This document shows positions 1-11,229 of a DNA stretch of 64,000 nt, piece after piece. Under the pieces are notes generated by a model. It was not told where the DNA came from, ran no database searches, and worked only from the letters and a program-made list of their open reading frames with translations. Every line of letters begins with the position of its first letter. Position 1 is the first letter of the stretch. This DNA is from Gnetum montanum. Lineage: Eukaryota; Streptophyta; Gnetopsida; Gnetales; Gnetaceae. Location: the NCBI GenBank assembly GCA_015680685.1, contig MNCI01010443.1:1432877-1496876 (forward strand), read 5' to 3'. The position numbers were made by a program, and so were the translations under genes.

Positions 1-387
1 GAAGCTGTTTTACCTTTGGAACTACAGGTACCATCTTTAAGGATCATACTTTCTGGGCTCCTCGACGACGGTTAAAACAATGATCTACGCGTCATTGATC
101 TTAACTCGGTGGAGGAAGAATGTGTGCGCCCCCTCGATCAGATCGAATGGTACCAAAAATAACAATGGCAATGACATCAGCATGACATCAACAAGCGCCC
201 TATCAAAGAAGGAGACCTCGTGCTTACAGCCGTTCGGGAACACCCGGACAAGTTCTCAGCTAACTGGGAAGGTCCTTACTTAGTCATTAAAGCATTTGAC
301 AATGGAGCGTTCAAACTAGCTGACATGGAAGAAAACGAGCTGGCCAACCTGACCAATCACTTGTACCTAAAACTGTTTCACGTTTGA
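1..387 (+). pseudogene. Tat-like Ty3/gypsy pol, C-terminal end of integrase
   Basis: Frame 1 reads as the end of a plant gypsy polyprotein. It opens with EAVLPLELQVPSLR, has the GDLVL...NWEGPYLV core typical of the integrase C-terminal domain, and ends LKLFHV before TGA at 385-387. Integrase inserts the cDNA copy into the host genome. Stops at about 73-75, 157 and 169 break the frame, so it is dead. The minus-strand copy at 10.3-9.94 kb has the same start (EAVLPLELQV), so both come from one family. The rest of this element lies left of the window. Recognition of the domain is firm; assignment to the Tat lineage rests on the better-preserved relative at 13.4-9.9 kb. Confidence 0.8.
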
Positions 388-409
388 AGTATGAACTCAG
401 GTACGTGCA

Positions 410-715
410 AGTCTTGGAATCATGACTATAAACTAATACCACAGCTCGTCCTGGGATCATGACTATAAACTGATACCCCATAGTGTCCGCAATGACGATA
501 AACTAGCACCCTTCCGGCATGACAGTACATTGCCTCCGTCACAACCGTCAGAGTCCGCTAAGACTATAAACTAGCTTGCCTCCTCATAGTCCACTAAGAC
601 TAAAAACTGGCAATGTAACATCCGCAACAACGCTAAACAGGCAATGTCCAATGGGTTACGACATAAAACTAACCCATGGTAGTCCGCCAAGACTATAAAC
701 TAGCAGGTTCATCAC
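410..715 (+). repeat. Hairpin minisatellite in the 3' UTR of the plus-strand element
   Basis: Degenerate repeats with the core GACTATAAACTAGC directly follow the integrase stop. Several units are preceded by a short inverted partner, for example AGTC-CGCTAA-GACT, AGTC-CACTAA-GACT and AGTC-CGCCAA-GACT. The reverse complement is the unit found at 9.2-9.9 and 13.5-13.86 kb. Tandem repeats between pol and the 3' LTR are known in Tat-lineage elements. Confidence 0.75.
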
Positions 716-1843
716 TGGTTCATCAATCTACTGCCACATTTATGCTACATCACTGCATCACCCGCCATCAGGAGATCCTACCAAAGTTGTTGCTATTGAC
801 ATACAATGTACCGCCGTGTAAGTCTGAGCTCGCTCATTCATTCATTGTTTTCTTATTTCCTTGGAGTTGTGTTTGCAGGATGACACCTAGAGGTTTTCGC
901 ATAAGAGTGCATCTCATCGCAAGCGACAAGATGAGAAAATGTTCATAGCACACATGACGAGACTAAATCAAACCGTTCACTAGTACATCCTCATTCACCG
1001 ACTCATCCCCTATCCGTTCACCAACACGTTTTATTCCTTCACACCTTTGATATGCCTAGTACACCCACAATTTTTAACATGTTGTCACGTATTTTCACAA
1101 ATGAGTACAAAATCAATGCAAAGCTTACGATTTGAAAAAAAAAAGAGCGAGACTCCTGGCACTTCCCATGTAAGCCCCAGGCGGGAAGGTAGTGGTCTCA
1201 AAACCAAGTACTCATGTCCAAAACGGTCAAGAAGCATCTAGCCGCATGGCTTTGGCTCTCCACCAATGGATCCCCCCTAAACATTGAACACGGGCCCTGT
1301 TCCTCCAAAGCATGTAACACACCTCCCTGTGGCTTTGGTCTTGCCAACAAGTGCTCTTGAACACTAACCAGGAGCCTTGTTCCGCCAAAGGATGCCCATC
1401 GCATGTCTGAACTCTGAGTCTGCTAAACAATGGCTATTGACAAGGACCAGCATGCCACACACCCGAGCACCCCATCTCCCAACATAATTTCTTGGGGAGT
1501 TGCCACTCCCCATAATCTCTCTGCTCCTATCAGCTACAAATTTTCCTTTTTTGATTCCATGTACTACTGAACACGGTGCGATGACATCTAGTCAAGTGGC
1601 AAAGAACAAAGTCTATATCAAGTTGCTTGTGGTGTTTTGCACTTCTTTGTCGACGCTTCTCGGGTCGATTCCTCCAAGCATCAACAAAGAGGGTCCAGTG
1701 AAACACCATAAAATTCTGAGCTTGGTACTTCCCCAGCAAGAAGCAGGTCCCTGGGACCCACAAACGGCCACGGCTACATTTGGTGTCGCACATTGCAACT
1801 TCAGGAATCAAGAGGCCGAATTTTCACTAAGTATGCACCACCA

Positions 1844-2211
1844 GCGTATACGCCCAGTGTATACACCCAGCGTATACGCCCGACATCCCCAGCGTATACG
1901 CCCAACGCAGACATCCGACTTACGCGCCCGATGTACACGCCTCGCCTGTATGCTCGGCACCATAGATGCACACGTCCAACGATGAAGTCTTAATGACAGA
2001 ATGAAGACAGCACCGAAGAGCAAGAATTGAAGCAAGTCAGCAGCTGTCAGCGTATACGCCCGGTGTATACACCCAGCCATTGTCGGCGTGTACGCCCAGC
2101 GTCCATGGCATCTCCACCCAAGTTCACACTCCCAGCACGTCCAGCGTATACGCCCAGCCATTGTCAGCGTGTACGCCAGCCTGATGTAGCATATATGCGC
2201 CGCGTATACGC
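1844..2211. repeat. Array of self-complementary GCGTATACGC motifs
   Basis: GCGTATACGC occurs exactly at 1844, 1870, 1892, 2050, 2144 and 2202. Its variant GTGTATACAC, also a perfect palindrome, occurs at 1857 and 2063. Most are followed by CC, giving GCGTATACGCCC, and several are linked by CAGCCATTGTC. The array lies 100-460 bp upstream of a TATA box, where U3 enhancers of an LTR would sit. Confidence 0.85.
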
Positions 2212-2303
2212 CCGGCAGATGTAATTTATTGTATATTTGTAAATTGTATGCACCCGGTCAACGCGCCACGTGTCTCCTAACCCGAGTCTAGCGTAACAAC
2301 CGG

Positions 2304-2310
2304 TATAAAA
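2304..2310 (+). promoter_or_regulatory. Probable LTR TATA box
   Basis: TATAAAA in the context CCGGTATAAAAACCCC lies downstream of the palindrome array and upstream of a pyrimidine-rich leader. It is the expected arrangement for an LTR promoter in plus orientation. No transcript start can be proven from sequence. Confidence 0.5.
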
Positions 2311-2875
2311 ACCCCACTTTTCCACTTCACCCAGACAGTTGGCAAAAAAATCCTAGAGCATACCAGAGATATTTATGCTGCGCACTAGAGCTGAAACCCT
2401 CTTATGTTGGAAAGCCCTGTACGCCGTGCACACAGTCTCTACGCTCCGCCTACCGTGCAAATCCGTCGAGTCATCCCTGCACCCACCGAGGCTTTTCATC
2501 CACCTTGTGTTCATCACAACTACATTAGACCGGTGCACTGTATTCTGACTCTGTAATACCACTATTTACAGTTTACATTAATTTCTTGCATGTTTTCTGT
2601 TTACGCTCATTTACGTTTACGCCCTGTTATATCTGCTATGCCATTTACGCTCTCGTTTATGCCCGTTTACGCTGTTTATGCATAACCCAGCGTATAGCAC
2701 TTCAGCATAGGTGCAGATAAATCCTTGTCTGATCCACGTGTGGACCACCCAAGGTACTCTGCCTTTGTGCATTTCAGATCACCCTTAGGCGAAGGCAGGG
2801 TCTTCTGTGCACGTCCTGCGATCTCACGGTCTCCGTTTCCTTCCAGCCGGTGACCGACGATTTCAGGCAGTACAA

Positions 2876-3306
2876 TCCCCTCCTACAAAGTTGATGTGAA
2901 TAGTCCCCTTGACTTGTACTTGTGCCCCGTTGAATGACTTTAAACATGACGTTGTTGTAGGACTGATCTGATCAACTAGGCCTAGTTTATCCACTATGGG
3001 ATAGGGAATGACATTGGTGGTTGCCCCGTCATCTACATGTACCCTCCGAATTCAGTGTTGGCTAGCCCAGATGGTGATGAATATGGGCACCATTGTCACC
3101 TGACCTTTTGCTAGATCATCCTTAATGGACTCGTCACAGAAGGTCAATGAGGTAGGCTCAGGTTTCTCAGCGGTGAGGGGTAGCATAACAGAATGAATTG
3201 CTTCTTCATCCTCTGGTAGGCTTTCGTCAATGGGTATGGATGTTAACATATGAACCATGGCCTCACGATGTTTTTGTGATGTCATGAGCAAGTCATAGAG
3301 GCTCAA
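2876..3306 (-). pseudogene. Retroelement aspartic protease (Tat-like copy A)
   Basis: The minus strand starts MSLYDLLM at 3306 and leads to the retropepsin active-site motif DDGATTN (DDGA at 3033-3022), followed by the core LGLVDQI and FVGGD. The protease would cleave the gag-pol polyprotein. The homologous region of copy B (20139-19594) has the same order and motif. Sequence identity ends abruptly at about 2875, where the plus-strand LTR-like sequence begins, so RT and integrase of this copy are missing. A stop (TGA) after ASQH breaks the frame before the active site. Confidence 0.8.
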
Positions 3307-3330
3307 TGTTGTATTCTTTTGCTTTAGAGC

Positions 3331-6225
3331 CTATTTGACTTGTGTAAAGGCGTCAAAGAGGTCCTGCCCACGATTTAGTAGTTTATGATCCTTTTCCTCT
3401 TCCATTCGCCCCAAGAGGCGAATTTCTTGAGGAAGAGTAGTATCTGGTCGATGACTGTGTTTTTCCTGGCTAGGAAGAGATGGTCGTGTTTGTATAATTT
3501 TGGCCTCTTTGGAAGGCGGGGCGAAGGGCGTGGAAGCGAGGGGTTTAGGTTTTGGAAACCCCAACGTAAGACGATCCTTGGCCATGTTAGCCGTCATACC
3601 CCCTTCTTTTCTATTAACTTGAGGTTGGGAGATCGACTTGGAAGTTTTCCCTCGCACAGGAGTGGCTACTGATGGTTTTGACACCCTGATGAAAAAGGGT
3701 GCCTTAGGGGTAGGCGCGGATTGGACCATGGCTTCAGCAATAGTAGGCTGTCGAGCAGTGGTTTGACAATGGGTTTGAAGGAAAAAAGGTTGCTTTGGGC
3801 CATCCCCCGTCGATGCTGATGGACTGGCCACTAGGGGTGGATGAGGGGGCATTCGTAACACAAAAGGTTGTTTCGGCCGTGCCTGACCATCACCCTCTTC
3901 TCTCACCACGTTGATTATGTACCCTGCGTCATTTGCGTTTAACAGGTCCCGGTACACATGCATGGCTTGATTTTTTGGGTGTGCTGGCCTACTGCTGTCT
4001 AGGATCAAATCACCTTGGTCGATCAGATGTTGAATGTCATCTTTCAATGCCCAGCAGTAGTCTGTGTTGTGACCACACAATTAATGGTAGTCACAAAATC
4101 GATCTAAACTAAAGTTCTTGGTAACTGGCGGTTCATTGGGTTGGGCCAAGGAGGGGTTCTTGAGCAACTCACAATGGCATCTGTGGTATTTCAGAGCCTC
4201 CTCGAACACTATCTTATCTCAAATATGGCTAGTTCCCAGTTATTGTTTTAGGAGTTCAGAGGGTTTTACAGGTAGAGACGCGTAATTTGAGCGATCTTTA
4301 CGCTCAAATTTAGGTTGCAGCTATGGAGATTCTTTGGGGGTAGTAGGTGTTTCTTGATTAGTACTGCTTAAGCTAGTTGTTGGCTCAACAAATTTTGTAG
4401 GTGTTTTCTTGCCATTATTTTTCTTCTTGCCCCCTTCGGCAACTACCACTACTATTGTCTGCGTAACTTTACCCTTGTCCTTACTCTTACTGTGGGCATT
4501 CTTGTAGACTACATACATCAGATATTTGCTAGCCTCCACTGCATCTTGGATGCTCTTAGTCTGAGCAAAGGCTTGGCTAAGGGAACGAAGGGAAAGGTAA
4601 TATAGTTTAGACTTGATAAAGTCATTAACTGCCCCTTTAAAGATCACCAATAGATGGGCCTTCACGATGGGCTTGTGAATTTCATTCAAGGTGGCACTCC
4701 ACCGCTATATAAACTTTTGAACTAACTCGAGCGGGTCTTGCTTGACTCCCATGAGCTGGTCTAGTGTGACTTCTGGCTTCAGGTTGTACTTGAAACGGGT
4801 CACAAACTGCATTAATAGCTCTTCCAAAGTTGAAATGGAAGCACGTGGGAGTGCTCAATACCATCCTAATGCTTTACTTGTTAAAGACATAGCAAAGACA
4901 CAAATGATAGTATGTGGCCATTGTTGCGATAGTAGCGACTCTGATCTAAACGTAACCAGATGCGCATTGGAATCGCTTTCCCCATTGTATTTTGTAAAAT
5001 GGGGGAGAGACATTCCAAGTGGTAACGATAAGACAAGCATGACTAGGCTAATAGGATCATCATGGTAAAAATCCATGACTTGTACTATGTCAAAACCAGT
5101 AGCCTTTAGGTGTTTAACCTCCTCTGTAAGTCTCTGAATGAGCTGGAAAGCCTGATTTAGACCCGTGGATGGAGGGGTCATTTTCGGAATAACATGAGGA
5201 GCCATATTGGATGGTTGGATAGAGGTGGCAGCTTGGTCGATTGACTATGCCATCAGGATTGTCCCTACTAGCTGTGCCATTTGTGGAAACCAACACCCAG
5301 TAAGTGATGCGGATGGGGCGGCCATCACCGACTGTGCCGTGGGATACATATTTTGCGTGACCGAGGGGACGGACACTAACCCTGTAACAGGGTTTAACAC
5401 CTACGGGACCTGATTTTGATGATAGGGGAAATGCAAGATCTGCGTGGGATGCGCATCGAGAGACATGTTTGGAGCCCACCATGCTGTAGTAGTGGGTCTT
5501 GTCGTGTGGGTCAGGATAAAGGCAAGCGTTGTAGGCAATTGTGAAGTAGGCACCACGTGTACATGTGTTGACATGGGTGCAGGTACACGATGAGATGGAT
5601 TAGGTAATTGCACCTGCTAAGGTATGATTTGTGACGAACCTGCATCTGGAAGGGTAGTTGGGGAGAGAAAACATAGATGCGGCAAATGTGGGACTCAATT
5701 AGTATTGGACAATGTTAAAGGCATGGTTACCATGAACAACGGATTTACGCAGGACGTCGTGGAGGGAGGGGCCATAGTGAAATCCACATGACTGCCTCCC
5801 TTAGAGTGAGAATCTAGATCATCTTGCCCATCGTGAAGCATTTCATCATTGAATAGCTTCTCGAGTTATTCTGGCGATGTCTTAGCCATCAACATTTGAT
5901 CTAGGATCCACCTTTGTTGATCTGTCAGGGGTATATTATCATTAGGTGAAGGGATAAATTCTTTCCCGTTGTAGTACATGATCTCATATTCTCTTTTCTC
6001 TTCGTGTTCTTGTGGATACATGGGCAGGTTTGCTGCTAATTTGGCATAGAGGAAATTATAACTCTCTTTGCACTAAGCTTGCCCCTCAGGTTCTTTATTT
6101 TGAATCTTGAGGGAGCGGCGTGGTCACATCGGACTGTTCGGTGGCTCGACAACAGGGGGCGTAGTTTGCAAGATCCAGGGATTCTCAAGATTAGCGGTAT
6201 CAACAGCAATGGTTGATGCAACCAT
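3331..6225 (-). pseudogene. Retroelement gag (Tat-like copy A)
   Basis: The first ATG at 6225-6223 (MVASTIAVDTAN) matches the position of the gag start in copy B. Going downstream: a conserved block ending NGKEFIPSP, a proline-rich stretch (about 5613-5401), the gag core FTKYNGESDSNAHL (about 4995), an alpha-helical segment, a Lys-rich linker, then a zinc-knuckle-like motif ending CGHNTDYC (about 4085-4060) followed by LKDDIQHLIDQGDLIL. Gag packages the RNA in virus-like particles. Several frameshifts and stops split it into about six frames. It runs into the protease at 3306. Confidence 0.8.
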
Positions 6226-8090
6226 TCTTTACATGTTTAAGAAGTAATAATAATAAGGATAAAGATCGCAAGGGAAAAGGTAAAATGATGTGATATTCAG
6301 GGCTTTCTATCTTGCAAGATTCCAAAGGAATCATCAAAGCGACCGATCTGCACCACACAATCCCGTAAACAACCTCAGAGGTATTATGTTTACGTCTATT
6401 GAAAATGGGTACAGACAGCTTACAAGACTACCAATAAAGGACGGATTAGAGGTTAAGGCCCTCCTTCTAGTGCCAGAAAACTGTAACGACGAAAAATGTC
6501 AATCGCTGGAAATACCAAACTGGGATCCGTGTACACAGTTTTAACCCTGGATCCGTGTGAGGGCCATGCTGGAGAAAATGAATCCGAGGTGCCCTGAACA
6601 GTCTTGTTAATCAGATAGGGACTTACTTAATCAGTAAAATTTTGTGGTGCGTAGATGAAAAAATGACAATTTTTATGAGAAGATATAATATCATTAATCC
6701 TGAAGGTAATTGAAAATGATGTGATTGATTTAAAATGACTCACAAAATCCATATAAGTGAGGCACAAGAGATCAGGTTTAGAGAACATAGGGTCCCAAGA
6801 TTTGGAATTTAACTCAAGAACAAAATATGTTGAATACAATGATTACAGACAGACTTCGGCTTAGGTGAAGTACGTGCCAACAGCAAGAAAGCTATTAAAG
6901 ATAAAACGGGAAAAGGCTGATTTACCTTGTTTTAGCGAATCTGGGTACGAAGAGGTGCGAGGGGGTCAGACCCGAAGCAGAATGTCTATCAACCAGCTGT
7001 TCTTGATCAAGGATTCTTGTAGATCACTAATCCTCTTTTGCTCTTTTATCAATCTCTGTTCAAAGTTGTCAATGCTTGCCAAAACCAGAGAAAATCACTT
7101 ACAGAGAGGATTTTTCCAATGTTAGGAAAATTTTTGCCAGCACCCCCCAAAACAAAACCCTTTTTTCTTTTTTCTAGGTCAACTGTAATATTTATATGGT
7201 TAGGGTGAGGAGAAAAATGCAGTTTAGATGACATGTGTGCAGGACTTACAGGATGTCGTTGACTTGATATTCTTCTGTTTGAAGCTTGTGGTGTTATGCT
7301 ATATTATGCTCTATGGCGTAATGCATCGTAAACCACTCTGGTTGGAGCCTTGATGATAAAGAGTTCTTTAATTATGCTACATCAGGTTAGATTATGCTGC
7401 GTCGTGCTAAATTACACTGCATAGCATAATTCGGCATAAAATGATGAATCTTGCCGTGCTTCCTTCGTTTTGAAATTCATGGCAAACTACAGATTGTTGC
7501 TTAAGCCTTGAGGTTTTACTGGATTGCCGAGGTTCTGAATTTTCTATGATTTCTATTATTATGATGTACTATCTTCTGGCTTCACATTATGCTATGCGAC
7601 ATTACGCTATATTGCGTAATGCACTAAAGTTAAGATTTTTCGGAACATAGGAAACTTGCAAAGTTGAAGACTTGCCATCGTGCACCCCTTACTTATTCTG
7701 TTTCCTGGAGTTGCGCTATGTGTGATGGTAGAATAGAATTTTGATTGAAGGGAGAATTTTCTGAGCCGCATCTTGTCGCCAATTCTTGGTTGAATCATAA
7801 GATGTTTGCTGAACCGTCGAGGCCTCAAATTTTCATGGTGTTTCAGAGAGACGCCAACAAAGAATATGAAACACCACAAAAGATAAGATGCTAACATAGC
7901 TCCTTAATGATTGTTGAGATGTCACTTAGCTATGCTTTGAAAGTGTTGGATTGGCTATGTAGGGAAAGAGGAAAATATTAAGTGGGGGGAAGGAGGTCTA
8001 GGAAAATGGTAAAGATGAGACTTAACAAGGTCCCTCACCGGAATGCTTGTGAGGGAGTTGTTGGCATGGTCATCTTTGTTTTTGCTGACC
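6226..8090 (-). other. 5' leader and probable LTR of Tat-like copy A
   Basis: No gene is seen. The part next to gag (6240-6610) matches the leader of copy B at 22640-23010, sharing CCTTCTAGTGCCAGAAAACT and the block GATCCGTG...AGGGCCAT. Farther out, GATGACATGTGT (about 7228) and a TATA box match copy B as well. From 7290 to 7620 the sequence is dense in GCTATGC/GCATAAT motifs, like the copy B LTR at 23.75-23.98 kb. I therefore read this as leader plus LTR. The outer LTR edge near 8.05-8.1 kb is a guess. It could equally serve as the 3' LTR of the pol block upstream. Confidence 0.55.
7189..7196 (-). promoter_or_regulatory. Probable LTR TATA box, copy A
   Basis: On the minus strand this reads TATAAATA. 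It lies just downstream of the conserved block GATGACATGTGT, the same spacing pattern as in copy B (TATA at 23553-23546). Confidence 0.5.
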
Positions 8091-8111
8091 TTTGACCTCT
8101 CATTGGGATGG

Positions 8112-8990
8112 TTAGAGAGGGTCCTTGCAAAATAGTTGATGTACCATTTCTTTTAGGCACACTTTTTTTTGTGCAATTTTTTCTCTTTTACGTTTTTTTC
8201 TTTTGCTATTATGCCATTTACATTTGCAAACAACCTTGTCGCAAGACAAGCATTTCTTTCCCAAGATGAGTTGCATTACATCCATGTGAGGCTTTAACTT
8301 GCCTACAGATGCTTCCCATGCAGCGAGTTGTGTTACGCACATCATGGACTTTGTGATTGGGCATATGGGAGGGCTTTACAAGCATCAAGAAAATTTGTAA
8401 AAGAGGTGAGAGTGAGAATTGTGGGTGTAAGGAATGCGGTAAAGGAGGTTAATGGGGAGGACAAGATATGCACTCTGAAGTGGTAAGCTAGTTAAGATGA
8501 CTACCTTGGAATGATGTAGTGTCTTGCCCCCATGGAAAAATGCACCTCTGATTAATGCCCCTCTGATACATATCCTGCAAACACAATATAGAGAAAACCA
8601 AAGGAAGCAACCATGACATAAAATGAAGGCAAAGGTCTTACTTGCTTTGAACGTTGCTAGAACAACAAATGTTGTTACTGAACCATTCGACATCCAAACT
8701 AGAAAGGCCAGCAACAGTTTTGGTAGCATCTGCATGAGTAGGTTGGCACCGAGGTAGCTAGGAATTACGGTGATGCTAGTGCTTAGGAATCCCCGCCCAA
8801 GGTAAACATCATGCAGTTTAGCTATGAGATAGGCTACCCAATAGTTGAACATCTTTTGGGCTTGGGCAACCATAGGGGCTGGAGGATAGCAACATTGTGG
8901 CTAGGCCACAATACTACTGGAACTCTAGTAGCAGGTGCTGACTACGAAAGCTACTACTAGGGCAAAGGGTCATGGTAGCAGTAGCTCCAG
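8112..8990 (-). pseudogene. Exon-like open frames of unknown function beside the LTR
   Basis: A long open frame from 8873 (MVAQAQKMFNYWVAYLIAKL) continues to 8642. There a GTAAGACC donor and a TTTGCAG acceptor would define a 67-bp intron (8641-8575), after which a frame continues with RGALIRGAFFHGGKTLHHSK. A second frame at 8345-8112 is rich in Cys and Lys (CLSCDKVVCKCKW). I recognise no domain. It lies between the 3'-UTR minisatellite of the pol block and the putative LTR, where extra ORFs of Tat elements are known to occur. It could also be a captured host exon or chance. Confidence 0.35.
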
Positions 8991-9179
8991 AAGATCAGCA
9001 AGATTTCATAAGACATCTCTGAAGGATTAGCAAGATGCCAGGGGCAGTGGCATTGCACATATTTCTAAGGGTGTTTTCTTAGCATTGTGAACTACATTCA
9101 GGAACTACAACATCCCACCCCATGTTGGCGGTGTGCACACTCACTTATTTGTAGAGTTGTGATGCATGCTGAGGACATG

Positions 9180-9900
9180 CCGCAAATGCAGTTTAAGGTC
9201 TTGGTAGACCATCTAATGTGCTAGTTTAAGGTCTCAAAAAACTGCGGTGTGCTAGTTTAAGGTCCTAGCAGGCTGCAATGCTAGTTTATCATCATAGCAG
9301 ACAATGGAACTGCTAGTTTAAGGTCTTAGTAGACTGCAGTGCTAATTTAACATCGTAGTGGATAGGCTAGTTTAAAGTTGTAGAAGATCATTTATGCCAA
9401 TTTAATGTCATAGCGAACATGCTTTGCCAGTTTTATGTCATGGTAAATAGTTTGTGCCAGTTTATAGTCATAGTAGACTACCTTTGCCAGTTTTACATCG
9501 TAGTAGATGAGCTTTGCCAGTTTTATGTCGTACAAGATGAGCTTTGGTAGTTTTACGTCATAGCGGACAAGCTTTGCCAGTTTTACATCGTAGTAGATGA
9601 TGTTTGCCAGTTTTACATCGTAGCGGAGGTTTTCTTACATTTTCCAGTTTTACATCATAGTGGACATTTGTGCAAGTTTAACGTCGTAGCAGACGTGCTT
9701 TGCTAGTTTTACATCATGGCGGATAGTCTATGCCAATTTATAGTCATAGCGGACTACCTTTGCCAATTTTACATGATAGTAGATGAGCTTTGCTAGTTTT
9801 ACGTCGTAGCAGATAAGCTTTGCAAGTTTTACGTTGTAGCAGACATTTTCTTACCTTTGCCAGTCTTATGTCATAGCAAACATTTGCTTATCTTGCTCAT
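9180..9900 (-). repeat. 30-bp hairpin minisatellite, 3' UTR of the minus-strand pol block
   Basis: About 15-20 diverged units. From 9400 on, the unit is 30 bp with consensus near CCAGTTTTACATCGTAGTAG plus ATGAGCTTTG. Most units contain a short inverted pair around GTAGCG or GTAGTA: GTC..GAC, ATC..GAT, AGTC..GACT or ACGTC..GACGT. It starts 36 bp after the pol stop codon, as in the plus-strand element at 387-410. Confidence 0.85.
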
Positions 9901-9935
9901 ACATTAGATGTTGTATGGCTTGAGGTAATAATGAT

Positions 9936-11000
9936 TTACAGGATTCTCAACTTGTTGCCATCCATGTCTACCATCTTGAAGGCCCAATTCCCATAGGCTT
10001 TTGTGACCAGGAATGGACCTTTCGAGTTTGCTAAGAATTTGTTCACATGCTCACAGACAGCCTTGAGAATGAGGTCTCCCTTCTTTACCAGCCATTGATG
10101 TGGGTTTGCATGACGCTTCTATCATTGCTTGTTTTGATAATGCTCTATGTGACCAAGTGTTTGTGCACGGTCCTCCTCTATGGAGTCAACGTCGATGATC
10201 CTCAACTCGTTATTCTAGGCTTCGCTCATGAAGTTCAATAAGATCATTCGAAGTGACGGTACCTGCAACTCAAGAGGTAACACCGCTTCAGATCCATAAA
10301 CAAGACTATAAGGTGTCTTACTTGTCGTAGTCCTACACGTCGTCTTGTAAGCCCACAGCACATAGAGGATTTGCTCATGCCATCGCCTCTTGCTGTTGTT
10401 AAGTATTTTCTTGAGAAAGTTGATGATGGACTTGTTGGTAGCTTCTGCTTGTCCATTTTCTTGTGGGTAGTATGGTGAGGAGAATGATTTCCTAATGCCA
10501 AGATTGTTGTAGAAGGTTTTGGTTTCTACACTATTGAACTATGGCCCGTTGTTGGTCACAATAGTCATAGGAAGCCCAAACCTTATCATGATGTTGTCTA
10601 AGATGAACTAGAAAACTTGCTGGGATGTAGTCTTCCTTAGGGGAATAGCATCCACCCACTTTGTAAAATACTCGGTGGTGGTGATGATGAAGCTATGCCT
10701 TGTAGAAGACTGAGGCATGATAGGTCCTATGATATCTAGTCCCCATCGCTGGAAAGGCCACGTGATCTACGTTTGATGCAACTTTGTAGGCAAAACGTGT
10801 ATAAGATTTGCATATCTTTGGCACGTATCACAAGTCTTGACTTTGGCTAGGAAATCACACTCCATGTGAGGCCAGTAGTACCCTAGGCATCTAATTTTTG
10901 CAACCATGGCCCTAGGTGCTATGTGTCCACCACATAGTCCCTTGTGTACTTCATTAATGACCTTCTGTGATTGCCCCTCATTTATGCATGCCAGCAATAT
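9936..11000 (-). pseudogene. Integrase of Tat-like pol
   Basis: The HHCC zinc-binding region is intact at 10997-10767 (VHKGLCGGH ... CDTCQ). The catalytic core follows: first Asp in WGLDIIGP (codon 10736-10734), then IVTNNGP where the second Asp should be, now Asn (codon 10553-10551, AAC), then PQENGQAEA with the Glu kept. The end of the core, KTPYSLVYGSEAVLPLELQV, matches the fragment at the start of the window. The frame ends at TAA 9938-9936. Several stops interrupt it (for example at about 10500). Loss of the second catalytic Asp alone would inactivate it. Confidence 0.9.
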
Positions 11001-11229
11001 CCCATCATATAAGCATTTTCATATAAGTGTTGTCTCCCATGAGCACATATTGCTGAGCATGCTTGTGGATTGCATCTCTCTGGGTAGATGTCAATCTGCT
11101 TGGGGGCTCACCATGTTGCAGGTAGACTTTAATGTTGGCGTATCATCCTGGGTGTCTGCAGCACTAACAAAGGCTACATGTACCGCCTAAGTGATAGGCT
11201 CCATACACTCGGTAATCGAAGCTAGCAAA

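Larger units (their letters stand above)
716..2874 (+). other. 3' UTR and probable 3' LTR of the plus-strand Tat-like element
   Basis: No credible coding frame is seen. The stretch follows the pol end and minisatellite of the plus-strand element and stops where the minus-strand protease homology begins (about 2875). It holds a palindrome array (1844-2211), a TATA box (2304) and, at 2585-2700, a cluster of TTTACGC-type motifs. A GA-rich run near 1130-1150 or the GGGGAG near 1494 could be the polypurine tract. The exact LTR start could not be fixed because no second copy is present. The LTR reading is inference from position and promoter-like content. Confidence 0.5.

Noticed and set aside
1500-1985. 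161-codon open frame on the plus strand
   Set aside because: No domain; it runs into the palindrome array and overlaps frames of similar length on the other strand, so it looks like chance in LTR/UTR sequence.
9180-9900. 30-bp repeats resembling a CRISPR array
   Set aside because: Units are head-to-tail without unique spacers, diverged, and sit in a plant retroelement 3' UTR.
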